This document shows, piece by piece, positions 6,976 to 15,114 of a DNA stretch of 37,240 bases (position 1 is its first letter; each line of letters opens with the position of its first letter). Where the stretch lies: assembly GCA_028278105.1 (NCBI GenBank), contig JANQEX010000006.1, forward strand, positions 1-37,240, written 5' to 3'. The translations under genes and the position numbers were made by a program. This DNA is from Alphaproteobacteria bacterium. GTDB taxonomy: Bacteria > Pseudomonadota > Alphaproteobacteria > UBA9219 > RGZA01. The notes beneath the pieces are model-generated. The model did not search any database. It was not told where the DNA came from and worked only from the letters and a program-made list of their open reading frames with translations.

Positions 6976-8199
6976 TTACGCGCCATTAAACAGCGAACTG
7001 GACGGGGCCGGTTTCTGCGACGCGGCGATCACCGAAGCGTCCATCTCCGGCGCCGTATCGCCCGCGCCGCCGCCGGGGGCATCGCCCGCGCGCGCGGCGA
7101 TGTCCTGCACATGCTGGGCGATCACGCGCTCCTCGTTCGTGGGGATGACCAGCACCGGGAAGTCGCCCAGGAATTTCAGGCGGTCCAGAACCTTTTCGCG
7201 CACGGGCGCGGCGTGCTCGCCGATGCCGGCGGTGAACACGAAGGCGTCGAGGCCGCCCAGGGACACGGCCAGCGCCGCCGCGTGCTGCGCCACCTTGAAG
7301 CAGTAATGCTCAATGGCGAATTTGGCCCGCGGATCGCCGCTTTCCAGAAGCGTTTTCACGTCGTTGCTGATGCCCGACATGCCCTTCAGGCCGGATTCGC
7401 TGACCAGCAGCTTCTCCGCGGCGTTGATGGTCATGCCCAGCTCGCGCACGCAATAGATCACCACGGCGGGATCGATGAGGCCGCTGCGGGTGCCCATGGG
7501 GGGGCCTTCCAGGGCGGTGAAGCCCATGGAGCTGTCCACGCTCTTGCCGTCTTGCATGCCGCACAGGCTGGAGCCGTTGCCGAGATGCGCGGCGATCACG
7601 CGGCCCCTGGCGAGGTCGGGATGGTCCTGGCGCAGGCGGGCGGAAATCCACTCATAGGAAAGGCCGTGGAAGCCGTAACGGCGCACGCCTTTCTCGCGCA
7701 GGGACGCCGGCAGCGCGTAGCTGGTGTAGAGCGGCTCGCAGGCGGCGTGGAAGCCGGTGTCGAAGCAGGCCACCTGGAGAATGCCGGGCTTCAGCCTGGC
7801 GATCACCTCGATCGCGCCGAGATTATGCGGCTGGTGCAGCGGCGCGAGATGCGTGAAGCTTTTCAGGCGGGCGATCACGGCGGGATCCACCCGGACCGGG
7901 GCGGCGAATTCGCCGCCGCCATGGACCACGCGATGGCCCACCGCCACCAGTTCCGAACCGCCGGGGCGGCCCGCGATCCAGCGCAAAAGCATGGCCAGCG
8001 CCTCTTCATGGGTGCTGCCGTCGGCCATTTTGTTTTCGGATTTCGAGCCGGAGCGCTCGTCGACGGCCTTGAACACGGGCGTCGTGCCGATGCCGGAAAC
8101 GCTGCCACGGGCCAGCAGGGGCATGGCGTCGCCGGCGCCGAACAGGCTGAATTTGAGGCTGGATGAACCGGAATTCAGGACGAGGACGACATCGCTCAT
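6976..8199 (-). CDS. ackA: Acetate kinase
   Basis: A 407-residue cytoplasmic kinase that interconverts acetate plus ATP with acetyl phosphate plus ADP. Family motifs are all present: the N-terminal phosphate-binding NSGSSSLKFSLF, VVHGGGEF, the adenosine loop HLGNGSSL, GTRSG and FTAGIGEHA near the C-terminus. The length fits the family (about 400). An extra C-terminal tail rich in Ala/Pro/Ser (about 30 residues) follows the last conserved region. The ATG at 8199 has a GGGAG ribosome site and overlaps the stop of the phosphotransacylase gene (ATGA), so the two enzymes form an acyl-CoA to acyl phosphate to acid plus ATP module. Confidence 0.95.
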   Translation of the reverse strand: MSDVVLVLNSGSSSLKFSLFGAGDAMPLLARGSVSGIGTTPVFKAVDERSGSKSENKMADGSTHEEALAMLLRWIAGRPGGSELVAVGHRVVHGGGEFAAPVRVDPAVIARLKSFTHLAPLHQPHNLGAIEVIARLKPGILQVACFDTGFHAACEPLYTSYALPASLREKGVRRYGFHGLSYEWISARLRQDHPDLARGRVIAAHLGNGSSLCGMQDGKSVDSSMGFTALEGPPMGTRSGLIDPAVVIYCVRELGMTINAAEKLLVSESGLKGMSGISNDVKTLLESGDPRAKFAIEHYCFKVAQHAAALAVSLGGLDAFVFTAGIGEHAAPVREKVLDRLKFLGDFPVLVIPTNEERVIAQHVQDIAARAGDAPGGGAGDTAPEMDASVIAASQKPAPSSSLFNGA

Positions 8200-9149
8200 T
8201 TTATTCTCCCTTCTCTGCGCGCCCTGGCCAGCTTGGCCGCCACGGCGCATGACAATAAACGGGTGTGCGGGGAATCCGCACGGCTGGTCAAAATAATGGG
8301 AACGCGCGCGCCCAGCACGATGCCGGCGGCGCGGGCGTGGCCGAGGAAGGTCAGCTCCTTGGCGAGAATGTTTCCGGCCTCAAGATCGGGCACCATGAGA
8401 ATGTCGGCGTCGCCCGCCACCGGCGAGACGATGCCCTTTTCCTTGGCGGCGGCCGGGGAGATGGCGTTGTCGAAGGCCAGCGGGCCGTCCAGGATGCCGT
8501 CGGCGATCTGGCCGCGGTCCGACATCTTGCACAGGGCGGCGGCGTCCAGCGTGGCCTGCATCTTGGAGTTGATGGTTTCCACTGCGGCCAGGATCGCGCA
8601 TTTCGGCTTCTTGTCCAAGCCAAAGACCACCCGCCACAGGATGATGGCGTTCTGGAGAATATCGGCCTTCTCCTCCAGCGCGGGATTGATGTTGATCGCG
8701 GCGTCGGTGACGATGAAGGGCTTGGGATAGCTTCCCACTTCCATGATATAGGCGTGGCTGATGCGGCGCTCGGTGCGCAGGCCCGAATGGCGCGACACCA
8801 CCGCGCTCATGATCTCGTCGGTGTGGCCGGCGCCTTTCATCAGCGCGTCGGCCTCGCCCTTGGCGCACATCTCGGCGGATTTCTCGGCGGCGGCATGGCT
8901 GTGCTCCACATCCACGATCTGCCAGTTGCCGATATCGATGCCGGCGCCCTCGGCGGCCTGGCGGATGCGGTCTTTCGGCCCGACCAGAACGGGCGTCAGA
9001 AGCTTTTCGCGCACGGCGTCGGAGATGGCCTCAATCGCCGCCGGCTTCACGGGATGCACCAGCGCCGTGCGGATGGGCTGGTTCTCGCGCGCGACTTCGG
9101 CGATGGTGCGGGCGGGATCGACATTGGCGGGGAGCGGCGCGGATGACAC
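8196..9149 (-). CDS. pta: Phosphate acetyl/butyryltransferase
   Basis: A 317-residue enzyme of the PTA_PTB family, converting acyl-CoA plus phosphate to acyl phosphate plus CoA. Recognisable segments are LTPVLVGP near residue 55, ADALMKGAGHTDEIM, GSYPKPFIVTDAAININP and the C-terminal VPIILTSRADSPHTRLLSCAVA. The protein is the short, single-domain form and lacks the extra N-terminal domains of long Pta and the MaoC-like domain of the bifunctional form. The start is GTG at 9149 with AAGGAG 7 bases upstream. Coupling to ackA favours acetyl-CoA as substrate, but butyryl-CoA cannot be excluded. Confidence 0.9.
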   Translation of the reverse strand: MSSAPLPANVDPARTIAEVARENQPIRTALVHPVKPAAIEAISDAVREKLLTPVLVGPKDRIRQAAEGAGIDIGNWQIVDVEHSHAAAEKSAEMCAKGEADALMKGAGHTDEIMSAVVSRHSGLRTERRISHAYIMEVGSYPKPFIVTDAAININPALEEKADILQNAIILWRVVFGLDKKPKCAILAAVETINSKMQATLDAAALCKMSDRGQIADGILDGPLAFDNAISPAAAKEKGIVSPVAGDADILMVPDLEAGNILAKELTFLGHARAAGIVLGARVPIILTSRADSPHTRLLSCAVAAKLARARREGRIK

Positions 9150-9584
9150 GGGATCGACTCCTTAAAGTAAGCGATTGGCAGGGGAAGAGAGTTCCGGGCG
9201 GGGCCGCCCGTTCGCGGTTGCGAAAGACAAGTAACATGACAGGTTTAAGGGCGGGTTAATTGCCCGTCCCATGACCGGCGGAAATTTTTCAACAACCGGA
9301 AACGCAAGCAATAAAAAGGCGCATACCGCATGCGGAACATTGAAAATGTTCGGACATATTTCTTACCCAGGTATGTTTTGTCGTTTCTGACACCAGCGAA
9401 TTCATGAACAGACGCACACAAAAAAGTAATCTGTCGGTCCATCTCCCGTAGCTATAATGCAAAAACCCAAAACTTATCCACAGGAAATAAATTCATTTCG
9501 CCCATGTCTTGGCAAATCGGGACGCCTGTTTAATAATCCCCGTATCCACGCTACCGGAACGGTCCCAATCATGGAGATGTCCAG
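9150..9584. promoter_or_regulatory. AT-richer divergent intergenic region with TATAAT box
   Basis: This 435-base gap separates divergent pta and the lipoprotein gene. It holds a perfect TATAAT at 9453-9458 on the plus strand, with a weak -35 (CTGTCG) 17 bases upstream, suited to the lipoprotein gene. TTATCCACA at 9474-9482 equals the DnaA-box consensus but stands alone. GGGCGGGTTAATTGCCCG (9251-9268) can form a hairpin upstream of pta. No reading frame here looks coding. Confidence 0.45.
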
Positions 9585-9989
9585 ATGAAAAAATTGCATT
9601 CCCTGCTGTTTTCCGCGGCCGCCCTTTTGCTTGCCGCCGCCTGCACCACCACCACGTCCGGCGCGCCGCCGCCCGAAAGCATGAGCGGCCGCGCCCATTA
9701 CGACTCGCCCGGTCCACGGAACCTGGGCACGGCCACCTGGTCGCGGGCGGACTCGCCCGGCGGCGCTCCCATTCCCGGCGTGATGAAAAGGGCGGAAGAA
9801 AAGAAAACACCGTGCGCCCGCGTGATGAAGGAGACGAAGGCGAAGAAGGCGTACAGGAAAAAGCGCTATCGCCGCAAGCCGGTATCCATGAAGAAAGCGA
9901 AGCCCGCGGTCGAGACGCCGAAAAAAGCTCCACCCGACAGGAACGCGCCTCCCGCGAACGGCGGTAAAAAAGGCTGGTGGTTCAATTAG
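9585..9989 (+). CDS. Small basic lipoprotein
   Basis: A 134-residue protein. The signal peptide ends in a lipobox (LLLAAAC, cysteine about residue 20), so it should be lipid-anchored in the envelope. The mature part has a Ser/Gly/Pro-rich stretch (GAPPPESMSGRAHYDSPGP) and then a strongly basic Lys/Arg tail (KAKKAYRKKRYRRKP), ending in GGKKGWWFN. Basic tails on lipoproteins can bind peptidoglycan, LPS or nucleic acid; which applies here is unknown. GGAG lies 8 bases before the ATG, and a TATAAT box lies about 130 bases upstream. No family was recognised. Confidence 0.75.
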   Translation: MKKLHSLLFSAAALLLAAACTTTTSGAPPPESMSGRAHYDSPGPRNLGTATWSRADSPGGAPIPGVMKRAEEKKTPCARVMKETKAKKAYRKKRYRRKPVSMKKAKPAVETPKKAPPDRNAPPANGGKKGWWFN

Positions 9990-10016
9990 GGTCCAGACCC
10001 GATTGATTCTGGACTC
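9990..10016. terminator. GTCCAGA/TCTGGAC hairpin between convergent genes
   Basis: GTCCAGA pairs with TCTGGAC across a short loop, between the lipoprotein stop and the stop of the membrane protein at 10021. The words match the S repeat at 141-159 and 37100-37119, so this is both a likely terminator and a member of that repeat family. Confidence 0.45.
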
Positions 10017-10020
10017 CCGC

Positions 10021-10209
10021 TCAATCTTTTCCCGGCCCGTCTTCGGTAATGCGCCGGAGCAGGGCAAGGATTTCGTTGTTCTGCTTTTCCAGAACCTGCA
10101 TGCGCTGGTGATAGCCGACAGCCATGAGCGTCGCCGCCGCGACGAAACACATGAACATGAATATGTAAACGGTCGGCTCGTAAAGAAGTGAGGAAAGGTA
10201 AGTTATCAT
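10021..10209 (-). CDS. Small single-span membrane protein, paralogue B
   Basis: A 62-residue protein, paralogue of the one at 3569-3757. The membrane helix and following coiled-coil-like helix (VLEKQNNEILALLRR) are identical between the two, while the first 17 and last 9 residues differ. The ATG at 10209 has the ribosome site GGGGAG, which is complementary to CTCCCCGG further upstream in the structured leader (10265-10272). Preservation of the core against divergent ends and leader suggests selection on the protein. No known family. Confidence 0.7.
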   Translation of the reverse strand: MITYLSSLLYEPTVYIFMFMCFVAAATLMAVGYHQRMQVLEKQNNEILALLRRITEDGPGKD

Positions 10210-10214
10210 GATGT

Positions 10215-10432
10215 GCTCCCCGGTTTAAGGAAATGGCCGACCAGAGAGCCAACCCCTCTGGTGGCCGGGGAGTTAGAAAACCTAACCATAGGAAAGGTCG
10301 CGCAAACCTTTGGACTTTCGTCCTGAACATGCGCTTGCGCCTCCCCGACCCGAAGGTCGAGGAGTGCGTTAACGGCACACAAGCCGCCTATGGTTTTAGG
10401 GTTTCTACGCCCCAAGGCGGGACTGACCGCCT
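10215..10432 (-). ncRNA. Structured leader RNA element, copy 3
   Basis: On the minus strand it opens with hairpin AGGCGG/CCGCCTT, then GGGGCGTAGAAACC and AACCATAGG (complement of 10387-10395). The matching far arm is CCTATGGTT-AGG-TTTTCTAACTCCCC (complement of 10267-10292). Internal hairpins are CTCCTCGACC-TTCG-GGTCGGGGAG and GGAC-GAAA-GTCC inside a GCGCAA/TTGCGC stem. Against copy 2 the GNRA-capped stem changes from GGGC/GCCT to GGAC/GTCC, keeping the pairs. CTCCCCGG can alternatively pair with CCGGGGAG at the ribosome site of the gene at 10209. Confidence 0.65.
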
Positions 10433-10476
10433 CGCCGCACAGATTAGGCAAACCGGCGCGGGAAGGAAACAAAAAA

Positions 10477-10695
10477 ATGATGCCGTGTACCTGCAAAGGC
10501 AAAGTCAGGCAGACCGCGCCCGGTTTCGCCAAAGCTACGGCGGGGTCCTTGATGGACAAGTTTCCCCTCCCCTTGCCCGGCTTCGCCTTCGGCTACGCCG
10601 AGGTCCTTGAAGAAAGCTCGTCCGCCGAAGCTCGCGGAGCGGAGGCGGAAGGGAGGGGATCAAGGGGTGGGGTCCGCCGGTTTTCCATAGCGTAA
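10477..10695 (+). CDS. Possible small peptide, second copy, extended by repeats
   Basis: A reading frame of 72 codons starting MMPCTCKGKVRQTAPG, the same start as at 3303-3190, with AAGGA about 9 bases upstream. After residue 16 the frame runs through dispersed repeats (TTCGGCTACGCCGAGGTCCTTGA), so the long C-terminal part is probably not meaningful. It is divergent from membrane protein B across the structured element. Low confidence that it is translated. Confidence 0.25.
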   Translation: MMPCTCKGKVRQTAPGFAKATAGSLMDKFPLPLPGFAFGYAEVLEESSSAEARGAEAEGRGSRGGVRRFSIA

Positions 10696-10930
10696 ATGCC
10701 GGGACCTTGAAAAGACCAGCACTTCACCCCACCCCTAACCCCTCCCTCAAGGGGAGGGGAATATAAAGTCACCCCCCTCCCTTCCGCATCTCCGCCGAAG
10801 CTCGCAGAGCGAAGGCGGAGAGGGGGAAGGGGGAGGGATTATGGAGGGTCATAAAAAGGCGAAAGGGGCAAAAGGGTCCTTGACCCTCATGACCCTTGTG
10901 ACCCCCTCGACCCTTTTCGCGCAAGCCCTG
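10540..10930. repeat. Dispersed repeats plus GGGTC-type hairpin
   Basis: Two copies of the TTCGCC/GCCGAGGTCCTTGAAGAAAGCTCGTC-type element and C-rich/G-rich tracts lie at 10560-10830. A family A hairpin follows at about 10838-10925 (GGGTC words, then TTGACCC/GACCCTT words). The hairpin directly follows the end of the polysaccharide operon at 10931 and may terminate it. Confidence 0.7.
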
Positions 10931-11932
10931 TCACATCAGGCCGATTTGGTTCCGGCCTGAAAAGCGCGGATGCGGCGGGCAGAGGCTCTCCACCCAGTCC
11001 AGCACGGCTTGCGCCGCGCCGGGCTCGATCTTGCGCGCGAAAAAGGAAGGGTCGGCCTGCAATTCCGCAAGAAAGGCGTCGGTGACGGTTTCGGGATGGC
11101 CCTTGTGGAAGCGCAGATTGTTGTTGTTGATGTGTTCCGCCTTGTCCGGCATGGCGTAGAGCAGGGTGTGGAAATACATTTCCTCGGCCGAGAAGAAGGT
11201 CTGCATCACGGCATAGGCCTCTTTGGCTTCCGGCGCGGCCAGCAGCCATTCGCAGGTCGCGCGGCTCAGGATCACCCAGCCGCGCCCGCACCGGCACGGA
11301 AAGCGCCGGAAGAAGGCCTTGCGCATCTCCAGCTCGAACCCGTAAAGCGGACGGGCGTAATGGGCGTCGTGGCCGGCCAGCTCGACGCAATGCAGGCCCG
11401 CGCGCAGTTCCGGGTGGATGATGGGGCTGACGGCGGTTTCGGCGAAATGGGCGGCGGCGTCCGCATGCACGATGAAGCGGCAGTCGCGCCGCACCGCCAG
11501 CATCTCCGCCGCGCCGCGGGTGGGGTTGGCGCTGAAGGTCACGTAACGCGGCGTCACGTCGAACGCGGAAACATGATCGTGCAGCCCGTTGCTTGCGAAG
11601 CCGTGCAGGGCGTCCGCCATGTATTCCGGCGTTTTCAGCGGAATGTCGGCGCCGGTGATGTTCACGAACCAGCTCCAGCCGCGCCCGTTGCGCAGCAGCG
11701 CGCGCATGGCGCCGAGCCAGGCGGCGATGGAGCTGACGCCGCTCCACACCACCGGCACGTCATGGGTGAGGATGACGTTCTCAAGATGGCGCAGGCTTTC
11801 CACAAAGGCGGGAGGAATTTCCACGTCGCGGTTGACGCCGATCACGTAACTGTGCCGCGGCCGCCAGATCCAGCCCAGGAGGCGCGCCGCGTAATCGAAG
11901 TTGCCGTGAATCTGGATCAGGAAGGCGATCAT
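10931..11932 (-). CDS. Core-2/I-branching-type glycosyltransferase (GT14)
   Basis: A 333-residue cytoplasmic protein of the Branch family, related to beta-1,6-N-acetylglucosaminyl- and xylosyltransferases. Family-like segments are IAFLIQIHGNFDYAARLL at the start, WFVNITGADIPLKT (the SGxDxPL-type motif), GWVILSRATCEWLL and FFSAEEMYFHTLL, with the acidic catalytic region in the last. It is the last gene of the sugar operon, 12 bases after the aminotransferase-like gene. It probably adds a branch sugar to a surface glycan; the donor is unknown. Confidence 0.8.
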   Translation of the reverse strand: MIAFLIQIHGNFDYAARLLGWIWRPRHSYVIGVNRDVEIPPAFVESLRHLENVILTHDVPVVWSGVSSIAAWLGAMRALLRNGRGWSWFVNITGADIPLKTPEYMADALHGFASNGLHDHVSAFDVTPRYVTFSANPTRGAAEMLAVRRDCRFIVHADAAAHFAETAVSPIIHPELRAGLHCVELAGHDAHYARPLYGFELEMRKAFFRRFPCRCGRGWVILSRATCEWLLAAPEAKEAYAVMQTFFSAEEMYFHTLLYAMPDKAEHINNNNLRFHKGHPETVTDAFLAELQADPSFFARKIEPGAAQAVLDWVESLCPPHPRFSGRNQIGLM

Positions 11933-11944
11933 GCGCGCGGGCCG

Positions 11945-13171
11945 TCAGGCATGACTCTTGATGAAGGCCTCGGCGGTGGCGTGAACATGCGCCATCTGTT
12001 CGGGGCCGAGGCCCTGGTGGCAGCCCAGCACGATGCCGTTGCGGGTGACGGCGTCGGCCACGGGATAGCCCGCCGGAGTTTCGCGCCTTGCGATGGCCTT
12101 GTAGCCCGGCTGGCGCAGGATGTTGCCGGCGAAGACGGGCCGGGTCTGGATGCCGGCTTCTTCGAGGGCGATCTGCATCCCGGTGCGCGAGAAGGGCGCT
12201 TTGGCGCGCAGCGTGAGCGGAAAGGCGTACCACGCGAAGAACGTGTCCGGCAGGCTTTGCGGAAGAATGAAATACTCCTCGAATTTCCTGAAAAAGGCGC
12301 GATGCGCGTCGAAATTCCTGTTCCGCCGTTCGATGAAGGCCGGCAGCTTTTTCACCTGCTCCAGCCCGTAGGCCGCGCCCGCTTCGGACGGCTCGAAATT
12401 GTAGCCCACCGCCTCGAACACGAATTTGGCGTCGTAGGGAATTTCGCCGTCCAGCAGACAGCCGAAACGCGCCGCGATGTCTTCCGACGAGTCCTTGAAA
12501 ACCGAGGAGCGGCGGCCCCAGCCGCGCAGCACGCGCGCGATGCGCTCATGTTCTTCGTCGTCCATGCAGACCATGCCGCCATTGCCCGCGCCGTTGATGA
12601 CATGCGCGCCGTAGAAACTGGTGATGGACAGATGCGCCCGCTCCCCGGTGGGGCGGCCGCGCAGGCGCACGTCCACGCTGTCGGCGCAATCCTCGATCAG
12701 CATCAGCCCGCGCCGCGCGGCGATGTCCTTCAGCGCGTCCCAGTCGGGCGGGTTGCCCAGAAGATTGGGAATGACCATGGCCCGTGTCTTGGGGGTTATC
12801 AGCGCTTCGATCTTTTCCACGTCAACCGCATAGGTGCCGGGGGTGGAATCCACGAAGGCGGGCACCAGCCGGTTATGCAGAATCGCCGCCACGGTGGAGG
12901 CGAAGGTGAGGGCGGGCGTAATCACCTCGCTGCCTTCGGGCAGTTGCAACGCCGCCACCGCCAGCATCAGCGCCGAGGTGCCGGAATTGACCATCACCCC
13001 CCTTTTCTTGCCCAGCAGGCGGCTGACCGCCTCCTCGAACCGGCGGACATGCTCGCCCGGCAGGGTCGAGCCGCGCAGCACGCGCACAACGGCTTCGATT
13101 TCCCTTTCGTCATGCACGCTCAAGGCATAGGGAACGCGCAGCGCAGGGGGGCGGGCCGGGGAGGCAGTCAT
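11945..13171 (-). CDS. ColD/E1-type PMP-dependent sugar 3-dehydratase
   Basis: A 408-residue member of the DegT/DnrJ/EryC1/StrS fold. The lysine that normally holds PLP is replaced by His190 (SFYGAHVINGAG), as in ColD (GDP-4-keto-6-deoxymannose 3-dehydratase) and E1/RfbH. Other ColD-like segments are IPNLLGNPPDWDAL, GYNFEPSEAGAAYGLEQVKKLP, GIQTRPVFAGNILR and NGIVLGCHQG. The cysteine cluster that binds [2Fe-2S] in E1 is not seen, so a ColD-like, glutamate-coupled 3-deoxygenation is the better guess. The adjacent glucose-1-phosphate cytidylyltransferase suggests a CDP-sugar substrate. No strong ribosome site precedes the ATG at 13171. Confidence 0.8.
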   Translation of the reverse strand: MTASPARPPALRVPYALSVHDEREIEAVVRVLRGSTLPGEHVRRFEEAVSRLLGKKRGVMVNSGTSALMLAVAALQLPEGSEVITPALTFASTVAAILHNRLVPAFVDSTPGTYAVDVEKIEALITPKTRAMVIPNLLGNPPDWDALKDIAARRGLMLIEDCADSVDVRLRGRPTGERAHLSITSFYGAHVINGAGNGGMVCMDDEEHERIARVLRGWGRRSSVFKDSSEDIAARFGCLLDGEIPYDAKFVFEAVGYNFEPSEAGAAYGLEQVKKLPAFIERRNRNFDAHRAFFRKFEEYFILPQSLPDTFFAWYAFPLTLRAKAPFSRTGMQIALEEAGIQTRPVFAGNILRQPGYKAIARRETPAGYPVADAVTRNGIVLGCHQGLGPEQMAHVHATAEAFIKSHA

Positions 13172-13261
13172 CGAACGGTTCGGATCCGGGAAGGAACGGG
13201 AAGGCCACTATGCAAAAAGCCGCCGGGACTGACAACCGAATCGGCCTCCGGTGCGTGGAGA

Positions 13262-14320
13262 TTACCATCCCTCTCTCTGCGCGGCGCGGGCCAGCGGCGC
13301 GGCTTCCTGCGGAAAACGCGCCAGCATCTGGGCGCAAAGACGCAGGGCATGCTCCGGCTTCCGGCGGCAGGCGGCGAGGATGGCGTCCAGATGGGCGGCG
13401 ACATAAGCGCGCAGGGCCGGGCTGTTGCGCGGATAACGCGACAGGACCAGCCACAGGTCAAATTCGTCATCCAGCACCGAGCGCAGGGCGGGAACATCAT
13501 GCATCAGCTTGTAGCGCTCCAGCGCCGTGAAAATGGCGGCGATGGTCATGGGCGGAAGGTTGCGGGCAAAAAGCGCCGGCGCCGCGCCGGTTTCCATTTC
13601 CTCCCAGAAGGCGTCCACGTCGCGGAACAGCGCGCGCTGCTCGTAATTCGCCCAGCTGTTGCCGGGATGCGTGCGGTAGTAGAATTGCGTCTGCGGATCG
13701 AGGGCCACGCCGCCTTGCGCCCATAGGGAAAGACCCAGCGCCAGGTCGGCGTAATGGGTGAAGGAACACAGCCCCCCGGCCTTGCGGGCGAAGGCGGTGC
13801 GCATCAACTGCGAATAGGCCGTGGGCGTCAGGGGCGCGGTCCCCGGCGCGTCGCCCGCCGCGAGATAGGTCAGGGCGAATTCGCCCTTTTGATGGAAACG
13901 GGCGGCGTCCCGGCTGCCGCTGGCGGCGGGCGTCCCGTTCCAGTCCGGGCCGATGGTCACCTGCGCGCCGAAATAACCGGCAAGGTCCGGCCGGCTTTCG
14001 AAGCAGTCCATGCCGCGGGCGATGTAGTTGGGGGAAAGGGCGTCGTCATCCGAAAGCCACATGAAAAATTCCCCGCGCGCCGCCTGCAGCACGCGGTTGC
14101 TGTTTTGGGTGACCGTGAGCGGCCGGGACGGCGGGGGAAGCCGGACAAGGCGCGGATCTTTCCGCTCCGCCAGATACGCCGCCGTGCCGTCGGTGGAGCC
14201 GTTGTCGGAGACGAGGATTTCAAGCGCGGGCCAGCCTTGCGCGAGGCAGGACTCAAGGGCCGCGGGCAGGTAATGCGCGCGGTTCCGCGTGGGAATGCCG
14301 ATGGTGACAAGCGGCGGCAT
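13262..14320 (-). CDS. Family 2 glycosyltransferase
   Basis: A 352-residue GT-A enzyme. The N-terminal domain has VTIGIPTRNRAHYLPAALESCL and LEILVSDNGSTDGT (nucleotide binding), then MWLSDDDALSPNYIARG with the DDD metal-binding motif. The C-terminal half is helical and cytosolic, with no membrane segments. The ATG at 14320 has GGGAG at 5 bases and overlaps the rfbF stop (TGATG), excluding the longer upstream start. It likely transfers the sugar made by the neighbouring enzymes to a lipid- or glycan-linked acceptor. Confidence 0.87.
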   Translation of the reverse strand: MPPLVTIGIPTRNRAHYLPAALESCLAQGWPALEILVSDNGSTDGTAAYLAERKDPRLVRLPPPSRPLTVTQNSNRVLQAARGEFFMWLSDDDALSPNYIARGMDCFESRPDLAGYFGAQVTIGPDWNGTPAASGSRDAARFHQKGEFALTYLAAGDAPGTAPLTPTAYSQLMRTAFARKAGGLCSFTHYADLALGLSLWAQGGVALDPQTQFYYRTHPGNSWANYEQRALFRDVDAFWEEMETGAAPALFARNLPPMTIAAIFTALERYKLMHDVPALRSVLDDEFDLWLVLSRYPRNSPALRAYVAAHLDAILAACRRKPEHALRLCAQMLARFPQEAAPLARAAQREGW

Positions 14321-15114
14321 CAGGCTCCCTTCCGGGCGGGGCGTTTCCACACTTCCCAGGGCGCGCGGCCGCTGGCGTGAAGCTCTTCCAGCCGGCGCTT
14401 GTCGCGCAGCGTGTCCATGGGCTGCCAGAAGCCGGCATGACGGTAGGCGGTGACCTGCCCGCCGGTGGTCAGTTGCCGCAAGGGGGCCTGCTCCCAGAGG
14501 GAGTGATCGCCTTCCACCGCGTCGATGGCCTTTGGCTCCAGAACGAAGAAGCCGCCGTTGATCCAGCCCATTTCGTCGTCCGGCTTTTCGCGGAAATCGG
14601 TGACGGCGCCGTCCGCGTCCAGCTTCAGCACGCCGAAGCGGCCGGGCGGCCGCACCGCCGTTATGGTAACCTGTTTCCCGCTGGCGCGGTGATGGGCCAG
14701 CAGCGCGTTCAGGTCGATGTCGGCCACGCCGTCGCCATAGGTCAGCATGAAGGTTTCATCATCCAGAAAAGGGCGCGCGCGCTTCAGGCGTCCGCCGGTC
14801 ATGGTGTCCGCGCCGGTATCCACCAGCGTCACGCGCCAGGGCTCGGCGTCACTGGAGAGATAGGTGGTTGTCCCCTTCGCAAAATCGAAGCATACATTCG
14901 AGGTGTGCAGGTGGTAGTTGGCGAAAAACTCCTTGATCATGTGCCCCAGATGGCCAAGGCAGATCACGAAATCATGGATCCCGTAATGGCCGTAGATCTT
15001 CATGATATGCCACAGGATGGGCCGCCCGCCGATCTCCACCATCGGCTTCGGCCTTGCTTGCGTTTCCTCGGAAAGGCGGGTGCCAAGCCCGCCCGCGAAT
15101 ATCACGGCCTTCAT
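14320..15114 (-). CDS. rfbF: Glucose-1-phosphate cytidylyltransferase
   Basis: A 264-residue nucleotidyltransferase making CDP-glucose from CTP and glucose-1-phosphate, first step to CDP-linked 3,6-dideoxyhexoses. Motifs: MKAVIFAGGLGTRLSEET, RPKPMVEIGGRPILWHIMK, YGHYGIHDFVICLGH, LTYGDGVADID (metal site) and GWINGGFFVLEP; these match RfbF rather than the dTTP-specific RmlA. Length fits (RfbF 257). The start ATG 15114 overlaps the upstream SDR stop (ATGA), so it is tightly coupled. CDP-glucose 4,6-dehydratase, the usual next enzyme, is not seen in the window. Confidence 0.93.
   Translation of the reverse strand: MKAVIFAGGLGTRLSEETQARPKPMVEIGGRPILWHIMKIYGHYGIHDFVICLGHLGHMIKEFFANYHLHTSNVCFDFAKGTTTYLSSDAEPWRVTLVDTGADTMTGGRLKRARPFLDDETFMLTYGDGVADIDLNALLAHHRASGKQVTITAVRPPGRFGVLKLDADGAVTDFREKPDDEMGWINGGFFVLEPKAIDAVEGDHSLWEQAPLRQLTTGGQVTAYRHAGFWQPMDTLRDKRRLEELHASGRAPWEVWKRPARKGA

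Noticed and set aside
9245-9442. Small minus-strand frame in the pta/lipoprotein gap
   Set aside because: There is no ribosome site, it is lower in GC than true genes here, and it overlaps the probable promoter region.
9474-9482. Possible replication origin (DnaA box)
   Set aside because: Only one perfect box, with no cluster of boxes, no AT-rich unwinding region and no dnaA, dnaN or parAB genes nearby.
10970-13726. Open frame of 918 codons on the plus strand
   Set aside because: It is opposite three well-supported sugar operon genes; its composition is typical of an antisense shadow.
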